A model generated the notes under the pieces. That model had not been told where the DNA came from. It saw only the letters and a program-made list of their open reading frames with translations, and made no database searches. This document shows, in pieces, positions 42,201 through 49,918 of a stretch of 64,000 bases of DNA. The stretch comes from Novosphingobium flavum (lineage in GTDB: Bacteria; Pseudomonadota; Alphaproteobacteria; Sphingomonadales; Sphingomonadaceae). The stretch is from the NCBI RefSeq assembly GCF_014230315.1, contig NZ_JACLAW010000012.1, positions 62,001 through 126,000 on the forward strand. The letters are read 5' to 3'. A program made the translations under genes and the position numbers. Within the stretch, counting starts at the first letter, position 1. Each line of letters starts with the position of its first letter.

Positions 42201-42692
42201 GTCTCGCGCATTGCCCAGGTGCTGGGTCACCCGCTCTCCGTCCGCTCCGTGCCGGGGCAGGGCAGCGTCTTCGCCCTGTCCGTGCCCGAGACCGCGCCCG
42301 TGCTGGTGCGGCGCCCGGCAGCGCGGATCGGTCCGCTCGACCTCGGCGGGCTGACGGTGCTGTGCATCGATGACGAGCCCGACGTGCTGCTCGGAACCCG
42401 TGCCCTGATCGAGCGCTGGGGCGGGGCGGTCACCGCGCTCGACCGGGCAGAGGCCGTGCCCGGCGACGGCCGGTGGAGCGTGGCCCTCGCCGATCACCAC
42501 CTCGGCGGAGAAGACGGCCTGTCCCTGCTGCGGCGGCTGGGGGCGCGGGCCGGCCTGCGCCTGCTCGTCACCGCCTCGCCTGACGAGGGCCTTGCCGTGC
42601 GCGCGGCGGGCGAGGGGATCGTGGTCCTGGCCAAGCCGATCGCGCCGCTCGCCCTCCAGTCGCTGCTCGAACAGGCCGCGCGGGACAGCTAG
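39288..42692 (+). CDS. Hybrid histidine kinase fused to a sodium/solute symporter domain (CrbS/CbrA-like)
   Basis: 1134 aa. Residues 1-500 form an SLC5/PutP-like membrane domain of about 13 helices; then a linker and PAS domain (about 620-740, LDTLPQGVSVIDPALRLIAW), a coiled coil, a HisKA domain with the phospho-acceptor in AAASHDLVQPLHAARLF (His near 791), HATPase (DSGIGISPDKL, GAGLGLSIVSR) and a C-terminal receiver (VLCIDDEPD, Asp in ALADHHLGG near 1067). The order matches CrbS/MxtR, which controls acetate and carbon-source responses. Those kinases act on a LuxR-type regulator; none is adjacent here, though one occurs at 49.9 kb with its own kinase. Start ATG preferred over a GTG-type extension. 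Confidence 0.88.
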   Translation: MPAGSVIALLLAGYLAFLALIGWLAERRPLLSARPRLRSAFYGLSLATLCSAWTYFGAVGETSTGSWLFLANALGPVIAVTLGYPVWRRIAVLSKQENVGSLADFLAARYGKSRLLGTLVTVVAALGALPYVALQVSILVQVWKALGGKTGPDEAAALGLVAVLCLFAILFGARRPSLTQHNRGFVTIIAAESVVKLVGLLGVAGLSLTLVLESGGAGALIAAIPPPLPALNGSFVTLTLLCTLTAFTLPRQFHLGFVTLERPADARAAIWIVPAYFLTWAAATLVIAAAIRSGLGHAGMAAHLQVMGIPLAHGPRWIALLALLGGFSSGAAMVIVETTAISAMVSNEIVLPLLSHYSSHYGAGRWPRWNAGQMILRVRRGTILLIGALAWAYFLATRELATPTQLGAMALAAFAQLMPALIGGIYWRRGHAHGAIAGICAGMAVWLLALAAPALLGSGTRLSAALLLWPRGETPLGDVAVIFSLLLNIGLYVAVSLRVRPRLVDTIQANSFVLSPRGAEGDGARRIAATMGDLHRLLAQFLGDGAARRALLERTTGPRPELWADERPAGPEAIRAAERALAGVIGASSARNMIAIALAEESQDAAEISQILDEAGHAVHFSRELLQTTLDTLPQGVSVIDPALRLIAWNARCLALLGVPLEQVHVGRPLDDLLAALPADRAVDPLRQRIIAEAGRFALRRPVDREVALADGRTLGLSGRPLGEEDYLVTIADITDLKQAEQILAQSNELLEARVTARTRELSEANAALGEAKQVAEQATGAQRRFVAAASHDLVQPLHAARLFIGNALVASRSDAALQGLLEKADMAVDGAHRMLRALLDLSQLETGVLRPRVEPVEAGALIASLAEEFAAQAAARGLALVALPTTRWVATDRDLLRSVLQNLLVNALRYTASGRVVLAVRRGAGGLVRFEVRDSGIGISPDKLADAFGEFSRLPEGRALADGAGLGLSIVSRIAQVLGHPLSVRSVPGQGSVFALSVPETAPVLVRRPAARIGPLDLGGLTVLCIDDEPDVLLGTRALIERWGGAVTALDRAEAVPGDGRWSVALADHHLGGEDGLSLLRRLGARAGLRLLVTASPDEGLAVRAAGEGIVVLAKPIAPLALQSLLEQAARDS

Positions 42693-42709
42693 CCAGAGCG
42701 CTCAGCGCA

Positions 42710-44593
42710 TCACGCAGTTCGCATCGCCAGCACCGAAAGCCGCTTGTTGAAGCGCGCCGTCACCACCTCCTCCATCACCGCGGACGGCGCCCGGCCCAGT
42801 TCGATCAGCTGGTGAAAATGCTTGAGGTCGAAGGCGGAGCCCGCCAGCCGCCGGGCCAGGGCCCGCAGCCGCAGCCATTCCATCTGGCCGACCTTGTAGG
42901 AACAGGCCTGACCCGGCGTCACGCAATAGCGCTCGACCTCGCGGCGCATCCCGCTCGCCGCCTGTCCGGTGGTCTGGGTCATGTAGGCCGCCGCCTGGTC
43001 GCGGGTCCAGCGCAGGTGATGGATGCCGGTATCGACCACCAGCCGGGCCGAGCGGAACAGTTGCGACTGGAGATAGCCCAGCCGGCCCGCCGGATCGCCC
43101 TCGTAGAACCCGATCTCGTCGACCACCTGCTCGACATAGAGCGCCCAGCCCTCGGCATAGGCGGGATAGCGCGTCCCCCGCTTGCGCACCGCCGGAATGC
43201 CGGGATTGGCCGAGGCGGTCGCCCCTTCCCACAAGTGGCCGGGAATGCCCTCGTGAAAGGCCACGGTCGGGATGTAGAAGCGCGGCCACTCGCTCACGTT
43301 CTGCAGGTTGACGAAGAAGGCGCCGGGCCTTGTCCCGTCGAGCGAGCCGCCCTGCGCATAGGCCAGCGCCGAGCCCTGCTCCAGCGCTGCCGGCACCCGT
43401 TTCACCTCCAGCGCGGCGGGCGGCAGCGCGCTGAACAGTTCCGGCAGGCGCGGGCGGATGCGCGCGATGGAATCGGCAAAGACCTCCAGCACCGCGGCCC
43501 GGCCCGCATCGCTCTCGGGGAAGGACTGGCCCTCGCGGCTGCCCAGTGCGGCCATGCGCTCGGCCAGAGTGCCCTGCGTCAGGCCCAGCCCTCCCAGCAG
43601 GGCGTCCATCTCGGCACTGATCGCGGCCACCTGCTCGCGCCCCATGGCGTGAACCTCGGCGGGCTTGAGGCTCGAGGCCGTCTGCCATGCCAGCGCATCG
43701 GCATAGAATTCCTGCCCCTGCGGCAGCTTCCACACACCCGCATCGCCCGTCGCCCGTACCCGCGCCGCGGTCACCGCCGCGATCTGGCGATCGACGGCGG
43801 GATAGACCACGCGCTCTACAATCGCGGCGGCCCTGGCCCCCCAGTCCCCCGCCAGCCCGGCCGCGGTGGCCTTCCTCGCCAGCGCGGCGGCAAGGCTGTT
43901 GGCCGCCGGCTCGGGCCCGCGCAATTTGCCCAGCTGGATCAGCGTGGCATCGAGCGCGAAAGACGGCGGCACGATCCCCGCGCCCATGTCCATCCGGAAC
44001 GCCTCGGTCGAGGCATCGAGCGCCCCGGCAAAGGCGGAAACCCGCGCCAGCCAGGCCTCGGCATCGGCGCTGTTCGCCACGGCGTGGCGCTGTTCCAGCA
44101 TGTCGGGCACCGCGCGATAGGGCCCGGTCAGCTGGCTGATCGCATAGGGCGAAACCGGGCCCGAGGCGGCCCCGTCGCCGAAACGGTACTTGGCGCCGAG
44201 CCTTGCGATCTTGCCATAATGGTCGAGCAGGACCGCGCGGTTGACGTGAGCGGTCTGGGGCAGGGCGGTCGGGTCGATCAGGGTCAGGCGCTTGACGTTG
44301 TCCTTGGCCCAGTCGACCCATTCCCCGCGTCCGCCGCGCGACCAGTCGTCAAGCTTGCCGCGCAGGCCCACGTTCTCGCCGCTGTCGGCGCCGTAGGTCG
44401 TCGCCAGTTCCGGTGAGCGCCTGAGCTGCTCCTGCCACAGCTTGTCGCACAGCCGACCCAGCTGTTCTTCCGCCCCCGGCAGGGCCCAGGCCATGCCCGG
44501 GGCCCCCGCGCCGCCCGCCACGGCGGCGGCTCCGGCGAGAAACGTCCGGCGCGTCGTCGCCCCGGCCTTGAAGGATGCCGGGGCTTCGCTCAC
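42710..44593 (-). CDS. Tat-exported DUF885 protein, putative metallopeptidase
   Basis: 627 aa with a canonical twin-arginine leader (ATTRRTFLAGAAAVAGGAGA, cleavage near MAWA). The DUF885 core shows HEGIPGH in VAFHEGIPGHLWEGA, a zincin-like HExxxxH site, followed by YPAYAEGWALYVEQV with the second-shell Glu, and a C-terminal GQMEWLRLR block. Members of this family are thought to be carboxypeptidase-like zinc enzymes. The start is GTG inside the four-base overlap GTGA with the upstream M20 gene, so both are cotranslated and both act outside the cytoplasm. Confidence 0.85.
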   Translation of the reverse strand: MSEAPASFKAGATTRRTFLAGAAAVAGGAGAPGMAWALPGAEEQLGRLCDKLWQEQLRRSPELATTYGADSGENVGLRGKLDDWSRGGRGEWVDWAKDNVKRLTLIDPTALPQTAHVNRAVLLDHYGKIARLGAKYRFGDGAASGPVSPYAISQLTGPYRAVPDMLEQRHAVANSADAEAWLARVSAFAGALDASTEAFRMDMGAGIVPPSFALDATLIQLGKLRGPEPAANSLAAALARKATAAGLAGDWGARAAAIVERVVYPAVDRQIAAVTAARVRATGDAGVWKLPQGQEFYADALAWQTASSLKPAEVHAMGREQVAAISAEMDALLGGLGLTQGTLAERMAALGSREGQSFPESDAGRAAVLEVFADSIARIRPRLPELFSALPPAALEVKRVPAALEQGSALAYAQGGSLDGTRPGAFFVNLQNVSEWPRFYIPTVAFHEGIPGHLWEGATASANPGIPAVRKRGTRYPAYAEGWALYVEQVVDEIGFYEGDPAGRLGYLQSQLFRSARLVVDTGIHHLRWTRDQAAAYMTQTTGQAASGMRREVERYCVTPGQACSYKVGQMEWLRLRALARRLAGSAFDLKHFHQLIELGRAPSAVMEEVVTARFNKRLSVLAMRTA

Positions 44594-46014
44594 TTCGCGC
44601 CCTCCGCGTAGGTCTTGATCAGGTCGAACATGTAGTCGCGCCCGCGATAGAGCGCCTGTTTCGAGACCCGCTCGTTGAGCCCGTGTGTGCCCACCGTCTC
44701 CGGATCGACCCAGAGCCCGGGAATCCCGTAGGCCGGAATGCCGAGCGGCCCGAGGAAGGTATTGTCGGTCGCTCCCGGAGAGATCATCGGCACCAGCGGC
44801 ACGCCGGGGAAGTGCTTCTTCGCCAGCTTCTCCATCGGGCCGATCACGGCCGGATCGAGCGCGGGCGGCACGGCCAGGGTCCGCTCACGCGATGCGGCGG
44901 TGAATTTCACCCCCGGATCACCGATTGCCCGTTGCAGCGCCGCCGCCGTCTCCTCCACGCTGTCGCCCGGCAGGACCCGGCAATTGACCGTCGCCTTCGC
45001 GTGCTGGGGCAGGGCATTGGTGGCATGGCCGCCCTCGACCATGGTCACCACACAGGTCGTGTGGAGCATGGAATTGAACGAGCGGTCGGACGATACCACC
45101 GCCTCCGCCGCTCCGTCGCCCGGATCGGCCGCAAGCCTCAGCATGGCCGGGCCCATCGGCGCGGGCAGGATCTTGCCCATCATCGCCAGATAGCGCGTCG
45201 TCACCGCCGTCAGGCGCAGCGGAAATTTCAGCTCGCGCACCTTCAGCATGGCGTCGGACAGCTGGTAGATCGCATTGTCGCGCACCGGCACCGAGCTGTG
45301 CCCGCCCTTGTTGAAGGTCTCGAGGGTGAAGGTCCGCGTCGCCTTCTCTCCCACTTGCACCCCAAGGCTGAGTGGGCCGCCATCGGCCGCCATCCGCCCC
45401 GGTCCGCCCTCATTGAGCGCGAAGCCGGCCTGCAGCAGGTCCGGCCGGTGCTCGGCCAGCCAACCCGCGCCGTTGATCGATCCGGCCCCGCCTTCCTCGC
45501 CGCAGGTCAGCGCCAGCTTGAGCGTGCGGCGCGGCCTGAATCCGCCCGCGCGCAGCCGGATCATCGTGTCCGCAAAGATCGCCGCCTGCGACTTGTCGTC
45601 GGTCGATCCGCGCGCGAAGTACCAGCCGCCCTCGTCGACCAGCTTGAACGGATCGCGCTCCCAGTCCTCGCGCTTCGCCTCCACCACGTCGAGGTGAGCG
45701 AGCAGGAGCAGCGGGGCCAGCCGCGCATCGCTTCCGGTCCAGACGACGGAGAGGCCGCCATGCCTCGGGTTTTCTGCAGGCGCGAAGGCCGTGATCTCGG
45801 CCGGGGTGAACCCGGCCTTGCTCAGGCGCGCTTGCAACTGCGTTGCAGCAAGGGTGCAGTTGCCAACCGAAGCGGTCGTATTGGTCTCGACCAGTTCCTT
45901 GTAGAGATCGAGGAATTCGGCCTGATCAGCCCGGAATTGCTGGCTTTGCGCAGGCGCGGCGGCGATCAGGGCAGCGCCCAGGATTGCACCGGCCAAGATG
46001 GGGAATCGCGTCAC
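44590..46014 (-). CDS. Exported M20/M25/M40 family metallopeptidase
   Basis: 474 aa from a GTG with AAAGGA five to six bases upstream; an ATG ten codons earlier is possible but lacks a ribosome site. Signal peptide TRFPILAGAILGAALIAAAPAQS. Zinc-site motifs of the M20 family: LLLLAHLDVV, YFARGSTDDKS, LTCGEEGGAGS, and the C-terminal ISPGATDNTFLG. Hydrolyses dipeptides or N-acyl amino acids in the periplasm. Coupled with the DUF885 hydrolase; the divergent neighbour is a DAAO-like flavoprotein, so the trio could turn peptides into amino acids and then deaminate them (inference). Confidence 0.88.
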   Translation of the reverse strand: MTRFPILAGAILGAALIAAAPAQSQQFRADQAEFLDLYKELVETNTTASVGNCTLAATQLQARLSKAGFTPAEITAFAPAENPRHGGLSVVWTGSDARLAPLLLLAHLDVVEAKREDWERDPFKLVDEGGWYFARGSTDDKSQAAIFADTMIRLRAGGFRPRRTLKLALTCGEEGGAGSINGAGWLAEHRPDLLQAGFALNEGGPGRMAADGGPLSLGVQVGEKATRTFTLETFNKGGHSSVPVRDNAIYQLSDAMLKVRELKFPLRLTAVTTRYLAMMGKILPAPMGPAMLRLAADPGDGAAEAVVSSDRSFNSMLHTTCVVTMVEGGHATNALPQHAKATVNCRVLPGDSVEETAAALQRAIGDPGVKFTAASRERTLAVPPALDPAVIGPMEKLAKKHFPGVPLVPMISPGATDNTFLGPLGIPAYGIPGLWVDPETVGTHGLNERVSKQALYRGRDYMFDLIKTYAEGAK

Positions 46015-46170
46015 ACCCGTCCTTTGTTTTTTGCAGTGCAACATGATTCTTCGCGCTTGGCAAGGGCGTCACCATCACCCCCCCACCCGGCGGGCCCAAT
46101 ACGCAATCTGCGCCATTGGCAGCGCGCGCCCGCAGGGGAACCTTGCCCCGACGCAACCGAGGGGCCGTGC

Positions 46171-47466
46171 ATGTCCGACGCCTATTCTTCCGGCCGCCCC
46201 AGTTCTCCCGGCCGTGACGGCATGGCGCTGCTTGGCCGGCGGACCATGCTCAAGGGCGGCTCCGGCGCCGCCCTGCTCGCGGGGCTGCAGGCCTGCGCCC
46301 CGGCGCCGGCCGCGCTGGTCTCGGCCCCGCCGCCCACTCCGCGCGAGCCGGGCAAGCGGCCGCTGCTCCATCCGATGCGCGGCACGCTCGACCAGCTGAT
46401 CGACGTCAAGTGCTGCATCCGACCCTTGCGCGCGGCCGGGCCCAATCTCGCCGCCGAGATTATCGGCAATGCGCTGGTCGTGCACAATTACGGCCACGGC
46501 GGCAGCGGCTGGTCGCTGTCCTGGGGCTCGGCCGAAGTGGCCGTGGGCAAGGCGCTGTCGGTCCTGCCGAGGGAGATCGCGGTGGTCGGCTGCGGGATCA
46601 TCGGCCTGACCACGGCGGTCGTCGCCCAGCGCGCCGGGCTCAGGGTCACGATCTATGCCCGCGACATGATCCAGCGCAGTCGTTCGTTCCGCGCCAGCGG
46701 CTCATTCACCCCGGATTCGCGCGTTGCCCTGACCGAGCCGGCCGGCCCGGCCTTCGGCGATCTGTGGGAGACCATGGCACGGCTCAGCTGGAAGACCTTC
46801 CGCACGTATCTCGGCCTGCCGGGCAATCCGGTCGAATTCCACGATTCCTACGGCCTGTCCGACACGCCGATCGAAAAGCGCCACTATCCGCCCGATCCGG
46901 CGATTACCGATAGCTACGCCACCAAGGGCGTGCCGGTGCAGAATTCCGAATTCATGCACCTGTCCGACCGGATCAAGGACATCGTGCCCCAGGCGGTCGA
47001 CGTGCCCGCCGAGGAAAATCCCTTCGCGCTGCCCTATGCTCAGCGCTCCTCGCAGATGCATTTCAACTTCGCGAGCTATGCCCACACCCTGCTCAGCGAG
47101 TTCTTCGCGGGCGGCGGCCGGTTCGTGAACCGCGATTTCCACTCCCCGGCCGAATATGGTCAGCTGGCGGAAAAGGTGGTGATCAACTGCACCGGCTATG
47201 CCGCGCGCGACCTGTGGCGCGACAGGACCATCATCCCCGTGCGTGGGCAGACCGGCTGGCTCGTCCCCCAGCCCGACGCCAATTACGGGGTGCGCTACAA
47301 GAACGTCTCGATGCTCTCCAAGGGCGATGGCGTCGTGGTCCAGAACAACAACCCGGATATCGGCGAGATGCTCGGCGTCGGGGATTCGATGGAACTGCCG
47401 GACCGGTCCGGGATCGAGGAGGGGCTGCGCATCATGGCCCCCGCGCTTGTCCTGAAGGGAGCCTGA
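46171..47466 (+). CDS. Tat-lipoprotein D-amino-acid-oxidase-like flavoprotein, circularly permuted
   Basis: 431 aa. The leader has LGRRTMLKGGSGAALLAGLQAC: a twin-arginine motif at residues 23-28 and a lipobox ending at Cys42, so a lipid-anchored periplasmic enzyme is predicted. A Pro-rich linker follows. The DAO-fold blocks come in unusual order: residues 82-130 hold CIRPLRAAGP and HNYGHGGSGWSLSWG, normally the C-terminal end of DAAO (human GFRPVRP and IHNYGHGGYG). Only then come the FAD Rossmann motif IAVVGCGIIGLTTAVVAQRAG (136-156), VVINCTGYAARDLW, RGQTGWLV and SGIEEGLRIMAPAL, where the protein ends. Arg84 corresponds to the substrate-carboxylate Arg283 of human DAAO. A cytochrome c gene follows after three bases, suggesting dehydrogenase rather than oxidase activity. 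Substrate unknown. Confidence 0.85.
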   Translation: MSDAYSSGRPSSPGRDGMALLGRRTMLKGGSGAALLAGLQACAPAPAALVSAPPPTPREPGKRPLLHPMRGTLDQLIDVKCCIRPLRAAGPNLAAEIIGNALVVHNYGHGGSGWSLSWGSAEVAVGKALSVLPREIAVVGCGIIGLTTAVVAQRAGLRVTIYARDMIQRSRSFRASGSFTPDSRVALTEPAGPAFGDLWETMARLSWKTFRTYLGLPGNPVEFHDSYGLSDTPIEKRHYPPDPAITDSYATKGVPVQNSEFMHLSDRIKDIVPQAVDVPAEENPFALPYAQRSSQMHFNFASYAHTLLSEFFAGGGRFVNRDFHSPAEYGQLAEKVVINCTGYAARDLWRDRTIIPVRGQTGWLVPQPDANYGVRYKNVSMLSKGDGVVVQNNNPDIGEMLGVGDSMELPDRSGIEEGLRIMAPALVLKGA

Positions 47467-47469
47467 GCC

Positions 47470-47910
47470 ATGAAGCGGACTTCTCTCGGCCTTGCTCTCG
47501 GCCTTGGCTTCCTCGCGCTCGCCGCCGCCGGGGCGGGGGCTGCCCTTGCCGCCGCCGCGCAGCCTGCGCCGCGCCTGCTCTATTCCGAAAGCCAGGCCGC
47601 CGAAGGCGCCCGGGTCTACGGCATGCGCTGCGCCATGTGCCACGGCCGGCAGCTCGAAGGGACGCTGGAAACCCCCGCGCTCACCGGCAAGTTCGTCGCC
47701 AACTGGGCGGGCCGTCCGGTCGGCGATCTCTACGACTATCTCGGCCGGGCCATGCCGCAGTTTGCCCCGGGCAGCCTCCCGCCGGAAGAGGACGCCAAGG
47801 TCATTGCCTATATCCTCAAGGCCAACGGCTATCGCCCGGGCGGCGCCCCGCTGCCGGCCGACAGTGCTGCCCTTGGGCGGATCGATCTGCCCGCGCCCGG
47901 CGCGCCGTAG
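47470..47910 (+). CDS. Exported c-type cytochrome, partner of the DAAO-like lipoprotein
   Basis: 146 aa with a signal peptide or membrane anchor (LGLALGLGFLALAAAGAGAA) and one heme site CAMCH at residues 54-58; AMPQFAPG carries the probable axial Met. Starts three bases after the flavoprotein stop, so cotranslated. The C-terminal helix (DAKVIAYILKANGY) is typical of class I cytochromes. Presumed acceptor of electrons from the flavoprotein. Confidence 0.85.
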   Translation: MKRTSLGLALGLGFLALAAAGAGAALAAAAQPAPRLLYSESQAAEGARVYGMRCAMCHGRQLEGTLETPALTGKFVANWAGRPVGDLYDYLGRAMPQFAPGSLPPEEDAKVIAYILKANGYRPGGAPLPADSAALGRIDLPAPGAP

Positions 47911-48244
47911 GGCCCCCTCGGGCCTGACCGGCGCGCCTGCTGCGCCTGCACAGACGGACGGGACGAATCGCCCATCGCCGCAACTCGTGACCGCGCGGTC
48001 AAGCCGGACCAAAGTTCAGTCAGGCTGCGGAATTGGCCGCAAGGTGCCGGGACTCGCGAAAATCGCGGTCTGAAAACAGGGTGTTACGCCGGGCTTGTAG
48101 TGGGGTGTTGCCAGTATCGTTTGCAGGTGTGTCGCAGTTTCGTCCACCTCCGGGTGCGATCGGCCCTTGCCAATGTGAATTTTGCGTTGCAGCATGATAC
48201 GGAACCAAGAACGGCGCGGGCACCAGCGCCGGGGGCGCAAATTC
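47911..48244. other. Intergenic region before the hybrid kinase
   Basis: About 330 bases without a convincing gene, terminator or operator. The promoter of the kinase/regulator operon presumably lies here. The kinase start is uncertain and could lie up to 63 bases further upstream than annotated. Confidence 0.4.
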
Positions 48245-49918
48245 ATGACAGCGATCGAACTGCCAATCGAACAGAACGGGCCGATGCGGCGCCTGCCGCT
48301 CTCACCCGGCAGGGTCGAGCGGCTGGGCTTTTTCGGCACGGTGATGGCCTGCCTCGTCCTCGTGATCCTGACCATGGCCGAAGTGGGCTACGAAGGCGAC
48401 GATACCGCCTTCCACGTGCTCGACGTGCTGGCCCTGATCGTCATCGGCGTGGCCGCGACGATGACTCACCGCGCCTTCCGCATCCAGCAGGAAAGCCAGC
48501 TCGCCGCCTCGCGCGCCATCGCCGAGGCCGAGCGCTTCCGCGCCGCCCAGATCGCCAACCTGGCCAAGAGCCGCTACCTCGCCAACGTCAGCCACGAGAT
48601 CCGCTCCCCGCTCAACGCCATCTACGGCTATGCCCAGCTGGTCGAGCGCGACGAGGGCGTGAGTGCGAAAGAGGCGGCGAAAGTGATCCGCCGCTGCGCC
48701 GAACACATGACCAGCCTGGTCGAAGGCCTGCTCGATGTTTCGCAGGTCGAGCACGGGGTCCTGCGCGTGCGCAGCGAGGACGTGCGCTTCGGCCAGTTCC
48801 TCGAACAGATCGTGTCGATGATGCGCCCGTCTGCCGCGGCCAAGGGGCTGGACTTCGTCTATGCCCCGCCGGCCCGGCTGCCCGAAGTGGTGCGGATGGA
48901 CCCGAGCCGCCTGCGCCAGGTCCTGATCAACCTCATATCCAACGCGATCAAGTACACCGATCGCGGCGAGGTCCGCTTCGCCGTGCGCTATTCCGGCCAG
49001 ATCGCCAGCTTCGAGATCGTCGATACCGGCCCGGGCATCGCCCCCGAAGAGCTGGAGCGCGTGTTCCATCCGTTCGACCGGGGCGATGATGCCGGCAAGC
49101 AGAAGATGCCCGGCGCGGGGCTCGGCCTGTCGATCTCGCGCGCGATCGTCGACATCCTCGGCGGCACGCTCGAGGTGGAGAGCGAGCCCGGCCAGGGCAC
49201 CTGCTTCCGGGTGCGGATGATGCTCGGCGAAGTGGCCGGCAGCCTTGAGAAGGCCAGCAGTCCCGTCCGCCATTCCGGCTACGAGGGCGCACGCCGCTCG
49301 ATCCTGGTGGTCGACGACGAAGCCGAGCAGCGCGACCTGCTCGAACGCCTGCTGGTCGGGCTCGGCTTCGCGGTCAACGCCGTCCCCAATGGCGAGACCG
49401 CGCTGACCCTCGCGGGAGCCCGCCGCTTCGACCTTGCCATACTCGACATCTCGATGCCGGGCATGTCCGGCTGGGAGGCCGCGCTGGGCCTGCGTGAAAT
49501 GGGCGGGCCGGACCTGCGCATCCTGATGCTGTCCGCCAATGCCTCGGAATTCCACCGCCCCGAATTCCATCACCCGGTGCACGACTTCTTCCTGACCAAG
49601 CCGGTCGATTTCGCGGTCCTGACCGAGACCATCGGCGGCCTGCTCGAACTGAGCTGGAAGGTTGAGCAGCCGCGCGAGGACCTGCCCCACATCGCCTCGC
49701 CCGCCGCCACCAGCGCGCTGGGCCAGGAAGCCTGCGATCACCTCGACCGGCTGCGTGAACTGTTGCGCATCGGCTATGTTCGGGGCATCGAGGCCGAAAT
49801 TCGTCAGCTCGGCGAAACCGGGGGTGCCGCACAGGAGCTGGCCGCCCGGCTGTTCGGCTGCCTTGATCGTTTCGACCTGGCCGGGATGCGCCGCTTGCTT
49901 GAAGAGGAGGTCGCCTGA
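48245..49918 (+). CDS. Hybrid sensor histidine kinase
   Basis: 557 aa. Two N-terminal transmembrane helices (FFGTVMACLVLVILTMAEV and VLDVLALIVIGVAATMTH) with only a short periplasmic loop, so the sensor is membrane-embedded or cytosolic. HisKA box LANVSHEIRSPLNAIYGYA (His near 117), HATPase (NLISNAIKYTDRG, DTGPGIAPEE, GAGLGLSISRA), then a receiver domain (ILVVDDEAEQRDLLERLL, Asp in LAILDISMPGMSGW) and a C-terminal helical tail possibly serving in phosphotransfer. The stop overlaps the regulator start (TGATG) with GAGGAGG before it, so kinase and regulator are a coupled pair. Confidence 0.9.
   Translation: MTAIELPIEQNGPMRRLPLSPGRVERLGFFGTVMACLVLVILTMAEVGYEGDDTAFHVLDVLALIVIGVAATMTHRAFRIQQESQLAASRAIAEAERFRAAQIANLAKSRYLANVSHEIRSPLNAIYGYAQLVERDEGVSAKEAAKVIRRCAEHMTSLVEGLLDVSQVEHGVLRVRSEDVRFGQFLEQIVSMMRPSAAAKGLDFVYAPPARLPEVVRMDPSRLRQVLINLISNAIKYTDRGEVRFAVRYSGQIASFEIVDTGPGIAPEELERVFHPFDRGDDAGKQKMPGAGLGLSISRAIVDILGGTLEVESEPGQGTCFRVRMMLGEVAGSLEKASSPVRHSGYEGARRSILVVDDEAEQRDLLERLLVGLGFAVNAVPNGETALTLAGARRFDLAILDISMPGMSGWEAALGLREMGGPDLRILMLSANASEFHRPEFHHPVHDFFLTKPVDFAVLTETIGGLLELSWKVEQPREDLPHIASPAATSALGQEACDHLDRLRELLRIGYVRGIEAEIRQLGETGGAAQELAARLFGCLDRFDLAGMRRLLEEEVA

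Noticed and set aside
39300..42500. A 1066-aa open frame antisense to the symporter-kinase gene; similar long antisense frames at 25408-28434, 34935-37409, 3787-5691 and 48302-49741.
   Set aside because: These are artefacts of high-GC codon use: Arg/Gly/Ala/Asp-rich translations with no domains, lying fully opposite well-recognised genes.
44575..46170. Possible extension of the DAAO-like gene far upstream in the same frame.
   Set aside because: The extension runs antisense through the M20 peptidase gene and has no domain content; the Tat/lipobox leader starts at 46171.
46171..47466. Idea that the odd order of DAAO motifs is a frameshift or assembly artefact.
   Set aside because: All motifs are in one continuous frame after a proper Tat leader, each block appears once, and a cytochrome gene follows after three bases. 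A frameshift cannot reorder motifs. Mis-assembly remains formally possible but would need breakpoints exactly at domain borders in frame.
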